Positions 1 through 5,575 of a stretch of DNA of 5,815 nucleotides are shown here, in pieces. Made by a program: the position numbers and the translations under genes. The stretch comes from Rhizobiaceae bacterium. GTDB lineage: Bacteria; Pseudomonadota; Alphaproteobacteria; Rhizobiales; Rhizobiaceae. Positions within the stretch are counted from its first letter, which is position 1. Every line of letters starts with the position of its first letter. The stretch spans positions 1 to 5,815 of the forward strand of contig JAJFMR010000490.1 of NCBI GenBank assembly GCA_020696915.1. The letters run 5' to 3'. A model generated the notes under the pieces. That model did not search any database. It was given only the letters and a program-made list of their open reading frames with translations, and had not been told where the DNA came from.

Positions 1-1501
1 CCATCCGCACGGCCATTGCATGGCCGTCAGGGAACTCGGCGGCCATGGCGCTCAGATCGGACACGTGGACCGGCATGCGGTCCACCACGGCGCGGCCCGT
101 GACCCAACCCCGCGACACCGGCCAGCCGGGAAAATCGATCGTGATAGGGCCGCGATGGGCCTTCACGTGGAGCGTGTCTCCCTCTTTCAGGAGGATTGCC
201 GCGTCGTATGCCTCGCAGAGACGTACGCCCGACTCGACGAGAGTATCGAGAACTGCCTGAAGGTCTACGGTCGACCGGCTGATGACCTTGAGGACATCCG
301 ACGTTGCGGTCTGTTGCTGCAGGGATTCCTTGAGCTCGAGATTGCGCGCCTGCAGATCGGTGAACAGTCGGACATTCTCGATCGCTATCCCGGCCTGGTC
401 GGCAAACGTCTTGAGAAGTTCGACCTGCCGGGAGGGAAACACTCCCGGTTCGGCCCGTGCCACTACGATGGTCCCGATCGGATTGCCGTCTCGCATGACC
501 GGGACGGCAATCAGGCTACGGTAATCGGCCGACCGGCTGCCAAGAGTTGCGCGGGCCGTGTACTCAGGATCGACGGACTGGTCAGGTATCTGTTCGACCG
601 ATCGGCCAAGAATGGACCGTCCGGCCGCCGTGCCGCGATCCGGCGGAGCCGGAAACAATGCGCGAACGGCTTCGACGGCATCCGGCTCCAGCCTTTGGCA
701 GGCCACGAAGTGCAGCAGTTCTCCGTCGTAGCGGAATACGTGACAGAATCGGGCGTCGCAAAGCGAGGCGGCGCGCAGCGCAATCGTGTCGAACACCGGC
801 TTTACGTCTGTGGGCGAAGTCGAGATGACACGCAGGACTTCGCTCGTGGCCGTCTGTTGTTCGAGCGCTTCGGTAACCTCCCGGTTGCGAGCCTTGGCAT
901 CCTCGAACAGGCGGACATTCTCGATGGCGATCACGGCCTGATCGGCGAATGTCTGCAGAAGCTCAACCTGGCGCTCGGGAAGCCGTCCGACCACGCGTCG
1001 GGTGACCGCGATTGCGCCGATCGGACTTCCGTTCCGCATCAGCGGCACGGCGATGGCGCTGCGGTATGCGACGGCTTCGACGATCGACAGGACCGCGTAC
1101 TCCGGGTCCTCGAAAACGTCGGCAACTTGTTCGACGGCGCCGCTGACGACTGCCCTTCCGGCCACGGAACGGCGATCCGGCTTGTGCGGGAAAATCGCCC
1201 GGACGGCGTCGATGCCTGCCTGCGACACGCCATGATAGGCGACCGGGTGGATGAGTTCCCCATCGAACCGGAAGACAAAGCAATACTCTGCCGCACACAG
1301 CCTTGCGGCGCTCTTCGCTATGGCGACGAAGACCGGCCCAACGTCGCCGGGCGAGGTCGAGATGACGCGCAGGATTTCGCCGGCCGCAGCCTGCTGCTCG
1401 AGAGCCTCTTCCAGCTCCCGCTCGAGGCGCTCGACCTGCCGGCTGGGATCGACGCTCGTGTCCACCACCTGGCGCCCTCCCCGAAGCGCACCGGACGCCA
1501 T
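1..1501 (-). CDS. Tandem-GAF sensor/signal transduction protein (N-terminal part, runs off the left edge)
   Basis: This is a cytoplasmic sensory protein; only its first 500 residues are in the window. No membrane segment or signal peptide is visible. A short N-terminal coiled-coil (about residues 20-37, RQVERLERELEEALEQQ) leads into three GAF modules: GAF1 about 50-195, GAF2 about 228-376 and GAF3 from about 409, cut by the window edge. Each module is preceded by the same linker: EALEQQAAAGEILRVIS (32-48), EALEQQTATSEVLRVIS (211-227) and a third variant ending TSDVLKVIS (400-408). GAF1 and GAF2 each end in QVELLxTFADQAxIAIENVRLF (starting at 178 and 359). The period is about 180 residues, so the modules arose by duplication. 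In Rhizobiales such repeats usually precede a histidine kinase (often hybrid), less often a nucleotide cyclase; the output domain is outside the window. The ATG at 1501 is chosen because GGAG lies 7 nt upstream and the module signature begins soon after. An in-frame GTG at 1564 is less likely. The ligand is unknown. Confidence 0.9.
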   Translation of the reverse strand, partial: MASGALRGGRQVVDTSVDPSRQVERLERELEEALEQQAAAGEILRVISTSPGDVGPVFVAIAKSAARLCAAEYCFVFRFDGELIHPVAYHGVSQAGIDAVRAIFPHKPDRRSVAGRAVVSGAVEQVADVFEDPEYAVLSIVEAVAYRSAIAVPLMRNGSPIGAIAVTRRVVGRLPERQVELLQTFADQAVIAIENVRLFEDAKARNREVTEALEQQTATSEVLRVISTSPTDVKPVFDTIALRAASLCDARFCHVFRYDGELLHFVACQRLEPDAVEAVRALFPAPPDRGTAAGRSILGRSVEQIPDQSVDPEYTARATLGSRSADYRSLIAVPVMRDGNPIGTIVVARAEPGVFPSRQVELLKTFADQAGIAIENVRLFTDLQARNLELKESLQQQTATSDVLKVISRSTVDLQAVLDTLVESGVRLCEAYDAAILLKEGDTLHVKAHRGPITIDFPGWPVSRGWVTGRAVVDRMPVHVSDLSAMAAEFPDGHAMAVRM

Positions 1502-1576
1502 GCCGACGCTCCGACATTCCGTCCGGGCACGCTGAGGCTCGAACGGGGTGGCCGATGACGGCACGATGGAGAGAGT

Positions 1577-1582
1577 ATTATA
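1577..1582 (-). promoter_or_regulatory. Candidate -10 element (TATAAT) for the GAF sensor gene
   Basis: The minus strand reads GATATAATACTCTC here, with an exact TATAAT in an otherwise GC-rich 203-bp divergent intergenic region (1502-1704). It lies about 75 nt before the GAF start at 1501, a reasonable 5' leader length. No good -35 hexamer sits 16-18 nt upstream (that stretch reads CTCGCC-like), so the promoter would be weak, activator-dependent or spurious. On the plus strand the same AT-rich block reads TATTAT and could serve the exonuclease gene, again without a clear -35. Confidence 0.35.
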
Positions 1583-1692
1583 TCATCCGGCCAGTCGTGG
1601 CGAGGACGCCGTGCACCTGTTGCAGGAAAGGGTGGCGGAGCCCGAGTTCGGCGACCCATGCAATAAAAAGCGCCGGTTTGCCGAACAGCGCG

Positions 1693-1707
1693 AGGAGGAC
1701 CCGATTG
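1693..1707 (+). promoter_or_regulatory. Shine-Dalgarno plus TTG start of the 5'-3' exonuclease
   Basis: A perfect AGGAGG (1693-1698) is followed by a 6-nt spacer and an in-frame TTG (1705-1707). This decides the start. The upstream in-frame ATG at 1555 would add 50 residues of low-complexity, Arg/Cys-rich sequence that does not look like the family, and it would place the start within the divergent promoter region. Confidence 0.75.
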
Positions 1708-2595
1708 CCATCACGCAGACCAGCAAGCCGCACCGCTCGCGAAGGCCCGCTGCTGGTCATCGACGGCGACTCCTTCGCCCACCGGGCCTATCACGGCGTG
1801 CCGAAGACGGTCCGTCGAGCCGGCGGCAAGGGCGGCGGCGCGATCATCGGCTTCGCCAACACCTTGCTGAAACTCTACGAGGCCGAGCGGCCGCGCGCCC
1901 TCGTGGTGGGATGGGACACGCTTTCCGCGCCGAACTGGCGCGTGCTCGAGTTTCCGGCCTATCAGAGCGGACGCGACTTCGACGATGAGCTTCTGGAGCA
2001 GCTCGAGATTCTGCCGGACTTCGTTCGCGCCTGCGGCTTCATCACCGGCAAGCAGGCGGGCTACGAGGCCGACGATTTCCTTGCCGCCGCGGCCGCCGCC
2101 GAGGAACGCCGCGGGGGAACCGCGCTGGTGGCGAGCGGCGACCGCGATTCCTTCCAGCTCGCATCCGCCGCGACCACCATCCTCTATCCGGTGAAAGCCG
2201 GAGAGATCGCGCGGATAGGCCCTCGGGAGGTTCGGGAGCGCTATGGCGTCGAGCCCCGCCAGGTGCCGGATTTCATTGCCCTGCGCGGCGATCCTTCGGA
2301 CAGGATACCGGGCGCGCGGGGCGTCGGGGCACAGACGGCGGCCAGCCTGTTGAAGCGCTACCCGGATCTCGAGGCGATGATCGCCGACGGCCGTTTCGAA
2401 ATGCATGCTGACGATCTGCGCCTTTACCGGCGGATTGCTGCCATGGATGCCTCCGCCCCGCTCCCGCCCGTCCCGGATTGCACGCCGACCTGGAACATAG
2501 CCGCCGACCTCGCCCGGGAATGGGAGCTCAACGCTCTGGCCGACCGGCTGACGCAGATGGCACAGACTGGCGAGCCGGCCACCCGGTCCCGGTAG
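1705..2595 (+). CDS. Standalone 5'-3' exonuclease (DNA polymerase I N-terminal / FEN-like PIN domain family)
   Basis: A predicted metal-dependent flap/5'-3' nuclease of 296 residues. It corresponds to the exonuclease domain of DNA polymerase I without the polymerase. From the TTG start: the first acidic motif is LLVIDGDSFAHRAYHG (16-31, D20 and D22); then WDTLSAPNWRVLEFPAYQSGR (70-90), where canonical members have YKxxR; the YEADD motif (120-124); and SGDRDSFQL (144-152, D146 and D148). Together these supply the two-metal carboxylates. The helix-3-turn-helix DNA-binding part follows, with IALRGDPSDRIPGARGVG and TAASLLKRYPDLE. The usual role of the family is Okazaki primer and flap removal or repair; for this standalone paralogue a repair role is inference. 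It is divergent from the GAF sensor gene. Its TAG stop lies at the edge of the 28-bp repeat array, so the array forms its immediate 3' flank. No membrane segment is seen. Confidence 0.9.
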   Translation: MPSRRPASRTAREGPLLVIDGDSFAHRAYHGVPKTVRRAGGKGGGAIIGFANTLLKLYEAERPRALVVGWDTLSAPNWRVLEFPAYQSGRDFDDELLEQLEILPDFVRACGFITGKQAGYEADDFLAAAAAAEERRGGTALVASGDRDSFQLASAATTILYPVKAGEIARIGPREVRERYGVEPRQVPDFIALRGDPSDRIPGARGVGAQTAASLLKRYPDLEAMIADGRFEMHADDLRLYRRIAAMDASAPLPPVPDCTPTWNIAADLAREWELNALADRLTQMAQTGEPATRSR

Positions 2596-2606
2596 CTCCC
2601 CATGCC

Positions 2607-2750
2607 GAGCCGGCCTCCCATCAGCCCTCATATTGAGCCGGCCTCCCATCAGCCCTCATGCTGAGCCGGCCTTCCATCAGCCCTCATGCTGAGCCGGCCT
2701 CCCAGCAGCCCTCCCTCATGGTGGGCCGGCCTCCGATCAGCCCTCATACA
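2607..2750 (+). repeat. Tandem array of five 28-bp units related to a REP element
   Basis: Five head-to-tail copies start at 2607, 2635, 2663, 2691 and 2723. Each opens GAGCCGGCCTCCCATCAG (variants: TTCC in copy 3, CAGCAG in copy 4, GGGCC and CCGATCAG in copy 5) and continues CCCTCATGCT or a variant. The first three intervals are exactly 28 bp; copy 4 is 32 bp because of a 4-bp CCCT duplication. A degenerate partial copy may precede at 2592-2606, overlapping the exonuclease stop codon. There are no unique spacers, so it is not CRISPR. Since 28 is not a multiple of three, the units shift frame and are unlikely to encode a repeat protein. The junction of adjacent units, GCCCTCATGCTGAGCC (2652-2667), matches 15 of 16 bases of one arm of the palindrome at 3033-3065. 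This suggests the array arose by slippage of a REP half-site. Confidence 0.9.
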
Positions 2751-3025
2751 TTGTCCGCTGCTCAGACGGATCCTACTACACGGGCCTGACCAAGCAGGAG
2801 GTCGAAGCCCGCCTATGGGAGCACAATACCGGCATCTACAAAGGCTATACCGCGAAGCGGCGGCCCGTCGTACTGGTCTTCACGGAAACATACGACCGGA
2901 TCACCGACGCAATCGAGCGTGAGCGTCAGATCAAGGGGTGGAGCCGCGTGAAGAAGGAAGCGCTGATCGCACTTGACTACGAACGCCTGCCCGTTCTGGC
3001 GAAGAACCGCCAGGAAGCCACCTGA
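2747..3025 (+). pseudogene. GIY-YIG nuclease family protein, start codon missing (5' end replaced by repeat array)
   Basis: The open frame codes 92 residues of a small single-domain GIY-YIG endonuclease (UPF0213/YhbQ-like size class, usually about 90-100 residues). Counting from the first tyrosine (codon at 2747): YIVRCSDGSYYTGLT (1-15) carries the two beta-strand motifs equivalent to GIY and YIG; RLWEHNTG (22-29) holds the expected catalytic Arg and the His; ETYDRITDAIERERQIKGW (47-65) holds the metal-binding Glu. The C-terminal helix ends EALIALDYERLPVLAKNRQEAT. Upstream the frame stays open only to a TGA at 2690-2692. Between that stop and the domain there is no ATG, GTG or TTG in frame; the residues are repeat-encoded (AGLPAALPHGGPASDQPS). 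Relatives begin roughly M-x-x-Y-[VT]-Y-I-V, so about 4-5 codons including the initiator are lost exactly at the array junction. It may still be translated from ATT at 2750, another rare codon or an upstream frame. The body shows no stop or frameshift, so the damage is recent or the gene is still used. Confidence 0.82.
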
Positions 3026-3032
3026 GCCAGGC

Positions 3033-3065
3033 GCCCTCGTGGTTCGACAGGCTCACCATGAGGGC
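3033..3065. repeat. REP-like palindrome (stem-loop) between convergent genes
   Basis: GCCCTCGTGGT (3033-3043) pairs with ACCATGAGGGC (3055-3065): 11 bp with one G-U position, and an 11-nt loop TCGACAGGCTC. The motif strongly resembles abundant intergenic palindromes of alphaproteobacteria, whose chance translation gives the familiar LVVRQAHHEG string, seen here too. It starts 8 nt after the GIY-YIG stop and lies 32 nt beyond the stop of the convergent YCII-family gene. It could act as a weak transcription barrier or mRNA 3' stabiliser for either gene. There is no T-run on either side, so it is not a standard intrinsic terminator. The minus-strand arm GCCCTCATGGTGAGCC (3065-3050) repeats the core of the 28-bp tandem array in inverted orientation. 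Confidence 0.85.
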
Positions 3066-3096
3066 TCCGGTGATGGCGGAGCCTGCTGGACGCCGG

Positions 3097-3480
3097 TCAG
3101 CTCTCCGCCCCGTTCACCAGCGCCGCGCCAGGCTTATAGAGCGAAATCGGCCTGATTTCGTAGACTGCGGTCGGGTTCGCCGAACGCAGGTCGCGCGCTA
3201 TCTGGATGGCTTCCTCGTGCGTCGGGCAATCCACGACGTAGAAGCCGAGCAACTGCTCCTTGGTCTCGGCGAAAGGGCCATCGATGATCATGCCGGCACC
3301 CTCCCCTCGCAAGGTGACGGCGCGCCGCGTCGGCCCAAGCCGCGCGGCGGGGCCCAGCAGTTTTTTCCGGACGAGGCGATCATTGACCTCGAGCAGTTGG
3401 CCCATCAGCGCCGCATCCTCCTCCTCGGTCCAGGATTCGACGACGGTTTCCTCGTGGTAGGCCAGTATGGCGTAGTACAT
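3097..3480 (-). CDS. YCII-related (DGPF domain) family protein
   Basis: A small soluble protein of 127 residues with the ferredoxin-like fold of the YCII/DGPF family (PF03795). The sequence opens MYYAILAYHEETVV and has the hallmark IIDGPFAETKEQLLGFYVVD (65-84), then CPTHEEAIQIARDLRSANP and the closing strand YEIRPISLY. Length and motif order are typical of the family. Biochemical function is mostly unknown; some relatives are found beside ECF sigma factor genes, and none is seen here. The start at 3480 is preferred over the in-frame ATG at 3549 because the added 23 residues are Arg-rich and unlike the family, and a strong SD stands just before 3480. It is downstream of and codirectional with the quinone oxidoreductase gene, but the 158-nt gap suggests its own promoter; no convincing -35/-10 pair was found. 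It converges on the GIY-YIG gene. Confidence 0.9.
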   Translation of the reverse strand: MYYAILAYHEETVVESWTEEEDAALMGQLLEVNDRLVRKKLLGPAARLGPTRRAVTLRGEGAGMIIDGPFAETKEQLLGFYVVDCPTHEEAIQIARDLRSANPTAVYEIRPISLYKPGAALVNGAES

Positions 3481-3489
3481 GGATTGTCT

Positions 3490-3498
3490 CTCCTCCTT
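3490..3498 (-). promoter_or_regulatory. Shine-Dalgarno of the YCII-family gene
   Basis: The minus strand reads AAGGAGGAG from 3498 to 3490, then 9 nt to the ATG at 3480. The near-perfect ribosome-binding site fixes this start against the longer in-frame ATG at 3549. Confidence 0.75.
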
Positions 3499-3638
3499 CG
3501 TCCGCCTCAGCCACCCTGTCGACCGTCGGCGACCCCAATGCGCATCCACGCAGGATCAGTGCTGAAGGCGATGCCGCAAGATCACGCGACGCCAAAAAGC
3601 TTTCGGGCACCGGATCGCAGGAGACGATACGCAGCGCG

Positions 3639-4133
3639 TCAGAAGGCGTCCATTGCCGCCGCCACGCGGGCGATAAATTTCTTCCGCGAGCGGGCCGTCG
3701 ACAGGTTCATCGAGTAATGCGCCAGAAATGCAACCGGCGCACCCGGTCTGACTGTCGCCCGGAGCAGCCTGTTGACCAGTTTGCGGGGCGGGTCGCCGAC
3801 CAGGAACGCGCGGAACCTGCTGCCGCCGTAGCTGGTCACCGCAACGACCTTGCCGATGTTGTGCAGCGCCGGCTCGGCCTTTCCCGCCACCAGCCGGAAC
3901 GACACGCCGGGCAGGAACACGCGGTCGAAAAAGCCCTTGAGTATGGCCGGATAACCATAGTTCCAGACCGGGAAGCAGAGCACCAGCGCCTCGGCCGCCT
4001 GCAACCGCCGGACATAGGCCGAGATCGGCTCGCCGGGACTTCGCTCCGCGGAGAGGCGTTCGACGATCAGCCGGTGCAGCGCCGCGTTGAAGCTCGTCTC
4101 GACCGGATGCGCATAGAGCAGGAGCACCTTCAT
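3639..4133 (-). CDS. Flavodoxin-fold NAD(P)H dehydrogenase (quinone)-like oxidoreductase, shortened N-terminal half
   Basis: A predicted FMN/FAD-dependent NAD(P)H:quinone oxidoreductase of the NQO1/MdaB/KefF-type flavodoxin-like fold family (PF02525), cytoplasmic, 164 residues. MKVLLLYAHPVETSFNAAL (1-19) is the first beta strand and flavin-phosphate loop (H9-P10, S14-F15-N16). FPVWNYGYPAILKGFFDRVF (54-73) is the family's central signature. TSYGGSR (100-106) lies near the flavin, and GDPPRKLVNRLLRATVRPG with FLAHYSMN is the typical C-terminal region. Close relatives known to me are about 190-195 residues and carry a segment like GHEVDxxDLYAExFDP after the first helix. Here residues 24-36 (VERLSAERSPGEP) jump from helix 1 to the pre-strand-3 region, so about 30 residues appear lost in frame. 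The start has GGAGG 8 nt upstream. The gene is 34 nt downstream of the FAD oxidoreductase stop and is likely cotranscribed with it. Confidence 0.87.
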   Translation of the reverse strand: MKVLLLYAHPVETSFNAALHRLIVERLSAERSPGEPISAYVRRLQAAEALVLCFPVWNYGYPAILKGFFDRVFLPGVSFRLVAGKAEPALHNIGKVVAVTSYGGSRFRAFLVGDPPRKLVNRLLRATVRPGAPVAFLAHYSMNLSTARSRKKFIARVAAAMDAF

Positions 4134-4167
4134 GGCGCGCGCCTCCGGCCGGTTGCTCCTGGCGCGC

Positions 4168-5571
4168 TCACCCCGCCTCCTGCAGCCCCTTGAACAGAAA
4201 AACCTTGCCGGAGCGGTAGTCGTAACCGGGATTCTCCCAGGCGATCATCTTTCCCGGATTGAGCAGGCCGGCGGGGTCGGCTTCGCGCTTGAAGGCGAGC
4301 TGCACCTCGTCGGTCTGCTTCATGCCGCCTTCCTCGAGCGTGTAGCGATGCGGGTTGAAGATCGGACAGCCATTGTCCTCGTGCCGGCGGATGATCTCGT
4401 CCAGCCGTGCCTCCGTCGTGTAGCGCACCAGCGGCAGGCCGAAGCAGGTGATATTGCCGTCGAAGCGGACGAATTCGAGATGCTGTATGACTTCGCCGGG
4501 AAACATCCTGTCCATCTTCTCGACCAGCCTGAGCTGGTCGGGGAACGGATAGAGAGATTGCAGGTAGGTCATCCGGGGATCGACGCGCAGCGCCCGCAGC
4601 GTGGTGTGGTTCCAGGTCAGTTCGAAGGCCGGCGGCAATCCCCGTTTGTCTTCGTCGGAGGCGATTGCCGCGCTGAAGACCATCTCGCCGCGGCTGCGTC
4701 GCGCGAAGGCGTTGAACGCGTCGAGCGAATGCGGCGCGACCATCGCGATGCAGACGCTCTGCTCCGGGCGCAGGAACTTCTGGTGCCGTTTGAAATAGAG
4801 GTATGGCGCGGGAGCTGCGACGGGCGAGATCAGCTTGGTGAGAATGCCGTCCTGGCAGGCGAGCGCGTTCCCGAAACGGGCCGATTCCATGAAGTCAGCG
4901 AAGCCGACGATGACGTCGATCCAGTCGCAGGACTGCGACAGCGGCATCTCGACCTCGGTGATGATGCCGTTGGTGCCGTAGGCGTGCATCACCTTGTGGA
5001 GATCCTCGGCCTGGAACTCGAGCACGCGCGGTGTCGCCTCCATCGTCACCACGCGCAGTCTCAGCACGTTGCCGAGATCGCGCAGGCCGCCGAAATTGAT
5101 CGACCCGACGCCGCCCGATCCGCCGGCGATGAAGCCGCCGATCGAGGCGGTGTTGTATGTCGACGGATGCAGCCTGAGTTCCTGGCCCGAATCCTTTCGC
5201 GTCGCGCGGTCGAGGTCGGCGAGAATCGCTCCCGGCCCGCTCACCACGCGTCCGGGCGAAACGGAAGTAACGGCGTCGAGACTGGCGAGCGACAGCACCA
5301 CGCCACCCGAAAGCGGCATCGCCTGGCCGTAATTGCCGGTGCCGGTGCCGCGCGGCGTCACCGGCACGCCGTGACGGTAACAGGCGGCGAGCACGCGCAC
5401 GACCTCGTCCTCGCTCGCGGGCGTCGCGACCAGATCGGCGGTAACGTGATCGAGCTGCCGCTTGAGGACCGGGCTGTACCAGTAGAAATCGCGGCTCTTC
5501 TGCTGAACGATCTTCGGATTGTCCTCGATCCTGATGCCGTCGAGGTCGCGCCTCAGCGCGCCGATATCCAT
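4168..5571 (-). CDS. FAD-binding oxidoreductase (PCMH-type, GlcD/D-lactate dehydrogenase-like)
   Basis: A 467-residue flavoprotein of the VAO/PCMH superfamily, which oxidises alcohol or hydroxy-acid type substrates with FAD. The N-terminal FAD_binding_4 domain spans about residues 38-220: VATPASEDEVVRVLAACYRHG precedes the FAD pyrophosphate loop VTPRGTGTGNYGQAMPLSGG (71-90), then SGPGAILADLD and the second FAD-contact region STYNTASIGGFIAGGSGGVG (137-156). The usual RGGGTS-type loop is replaced by RGTGTGNYGQ, which marks a subfamily. The C-terminal half is a substrate cap, ending in the conserved LLNPGKM (436-442). No signal peptide or transmembrane segment is visible. The ATG lies 4 nt after the stop of the upstream amidohydrolase gene, and its SD (CGGAG) overlaps that stop codon, so translational coupling is likely. 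The pairing hints at successive steps on one metabolite, but the substrate cannot be inferred. Glycolate or D-lactate oxidation is possible but unproven. Confidence 0.9.
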   Translation of the reverse strand: MDIGALRRDLDGIRIEDNPKIVQQKSRDFYWYSPVLKRQLDHVTADLVATPASEDEVVRVLAACYRHGVPVTPRGTGTGNYGQAMPLSGGVVLSLASLDAVTSVSPGRVVSGPGAILADLDRATRKDSGQELRLHPSTYNTASIGGFIAGGSGGVGSINFGGLRDLGNVLRLRVVTMEATPRVLEFQAEDLHKVMHAYGTNGIITEVEMPLSQSCDWIDVIVGFADFMESARFGNALACQDGILTKLISPVAAPAPYLYFKRHQKFLRPEQSVCIAMVAPHSLDAFNAFARRSRGEMVFSAAIASDEDKRGLPPAFELTWNHTTLRALRVDPRMTYLQSLYPFPDQLRLVEKMDRMFPGEVIQHLEFVRFDGNITCFGLPLVRYTTEARLDEIIRRHEDNGCPIFNPHRYTLEEGGMKQTDEVQLAFKREADPAGLLNPGKMIAWENPGYDYRSGKVFLFKGLQEAG

Positions 5572-5575
5572 TTCG

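Noticed and set aside
20..1558. 512-residue plus-strand open frame
   Set aside because: It is antisense to the GAF protein, whose minus-strand translation gives clear repeated family motifs; the plus product is Arg/Asp/Gly-rich with no recognisable domain and is explained by GC-biased codon use.
1598..1625. Sigma-54 (-24/-12) promoter from TGGC and TTGCA
   Set aside because: The spacing between the GG and GC elements is about twice the required 10 nt.
1711..2649. 312-residue minus-strand open frame
   Set aside because: It is antisense to the exonuclease, which has all catalytic motifs; the minus product is low complexity and starts inside the repeat array.
2607..2750. CRISPR array
   Set aside because: The units are directly adjacent with no unique spacers, and no cas genes are present.
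2686..2922. 78-residue plus-strand frame with an ATG in the repeat array
   Set aside because: It is out of frame with the GIY-YIG domain and yields no recognisable protein; it reads through the repeats and then the wrong frame of the nuclease.
3033..3065. Intrinsic rho-independent terminator
   Set aside because: The stem is good but no T-tract follows on either strand; it fits a REP palindrome better.
3481..3549. Longer start (ATG at 3549) for the YCII-family gene
   Set aside because: The 23 extra residues are Arg-rich and unlike the family, whereas a strong SD precedes the ATG at 3480.
3481..3638. Promoter or small gene in the 158-nt gap before the YCII gene
   Set aside because: No paired -35/-10 hexamers were seen, and the only open frames run on into the YCII gene out of frame; nothing could be supported beyond the SD.
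3058..3717. 219-residue plus-strand open frame
   Set aside because: It is antisense to the YCII gene and starts inside the REP palindrome; no domain is recognisable.
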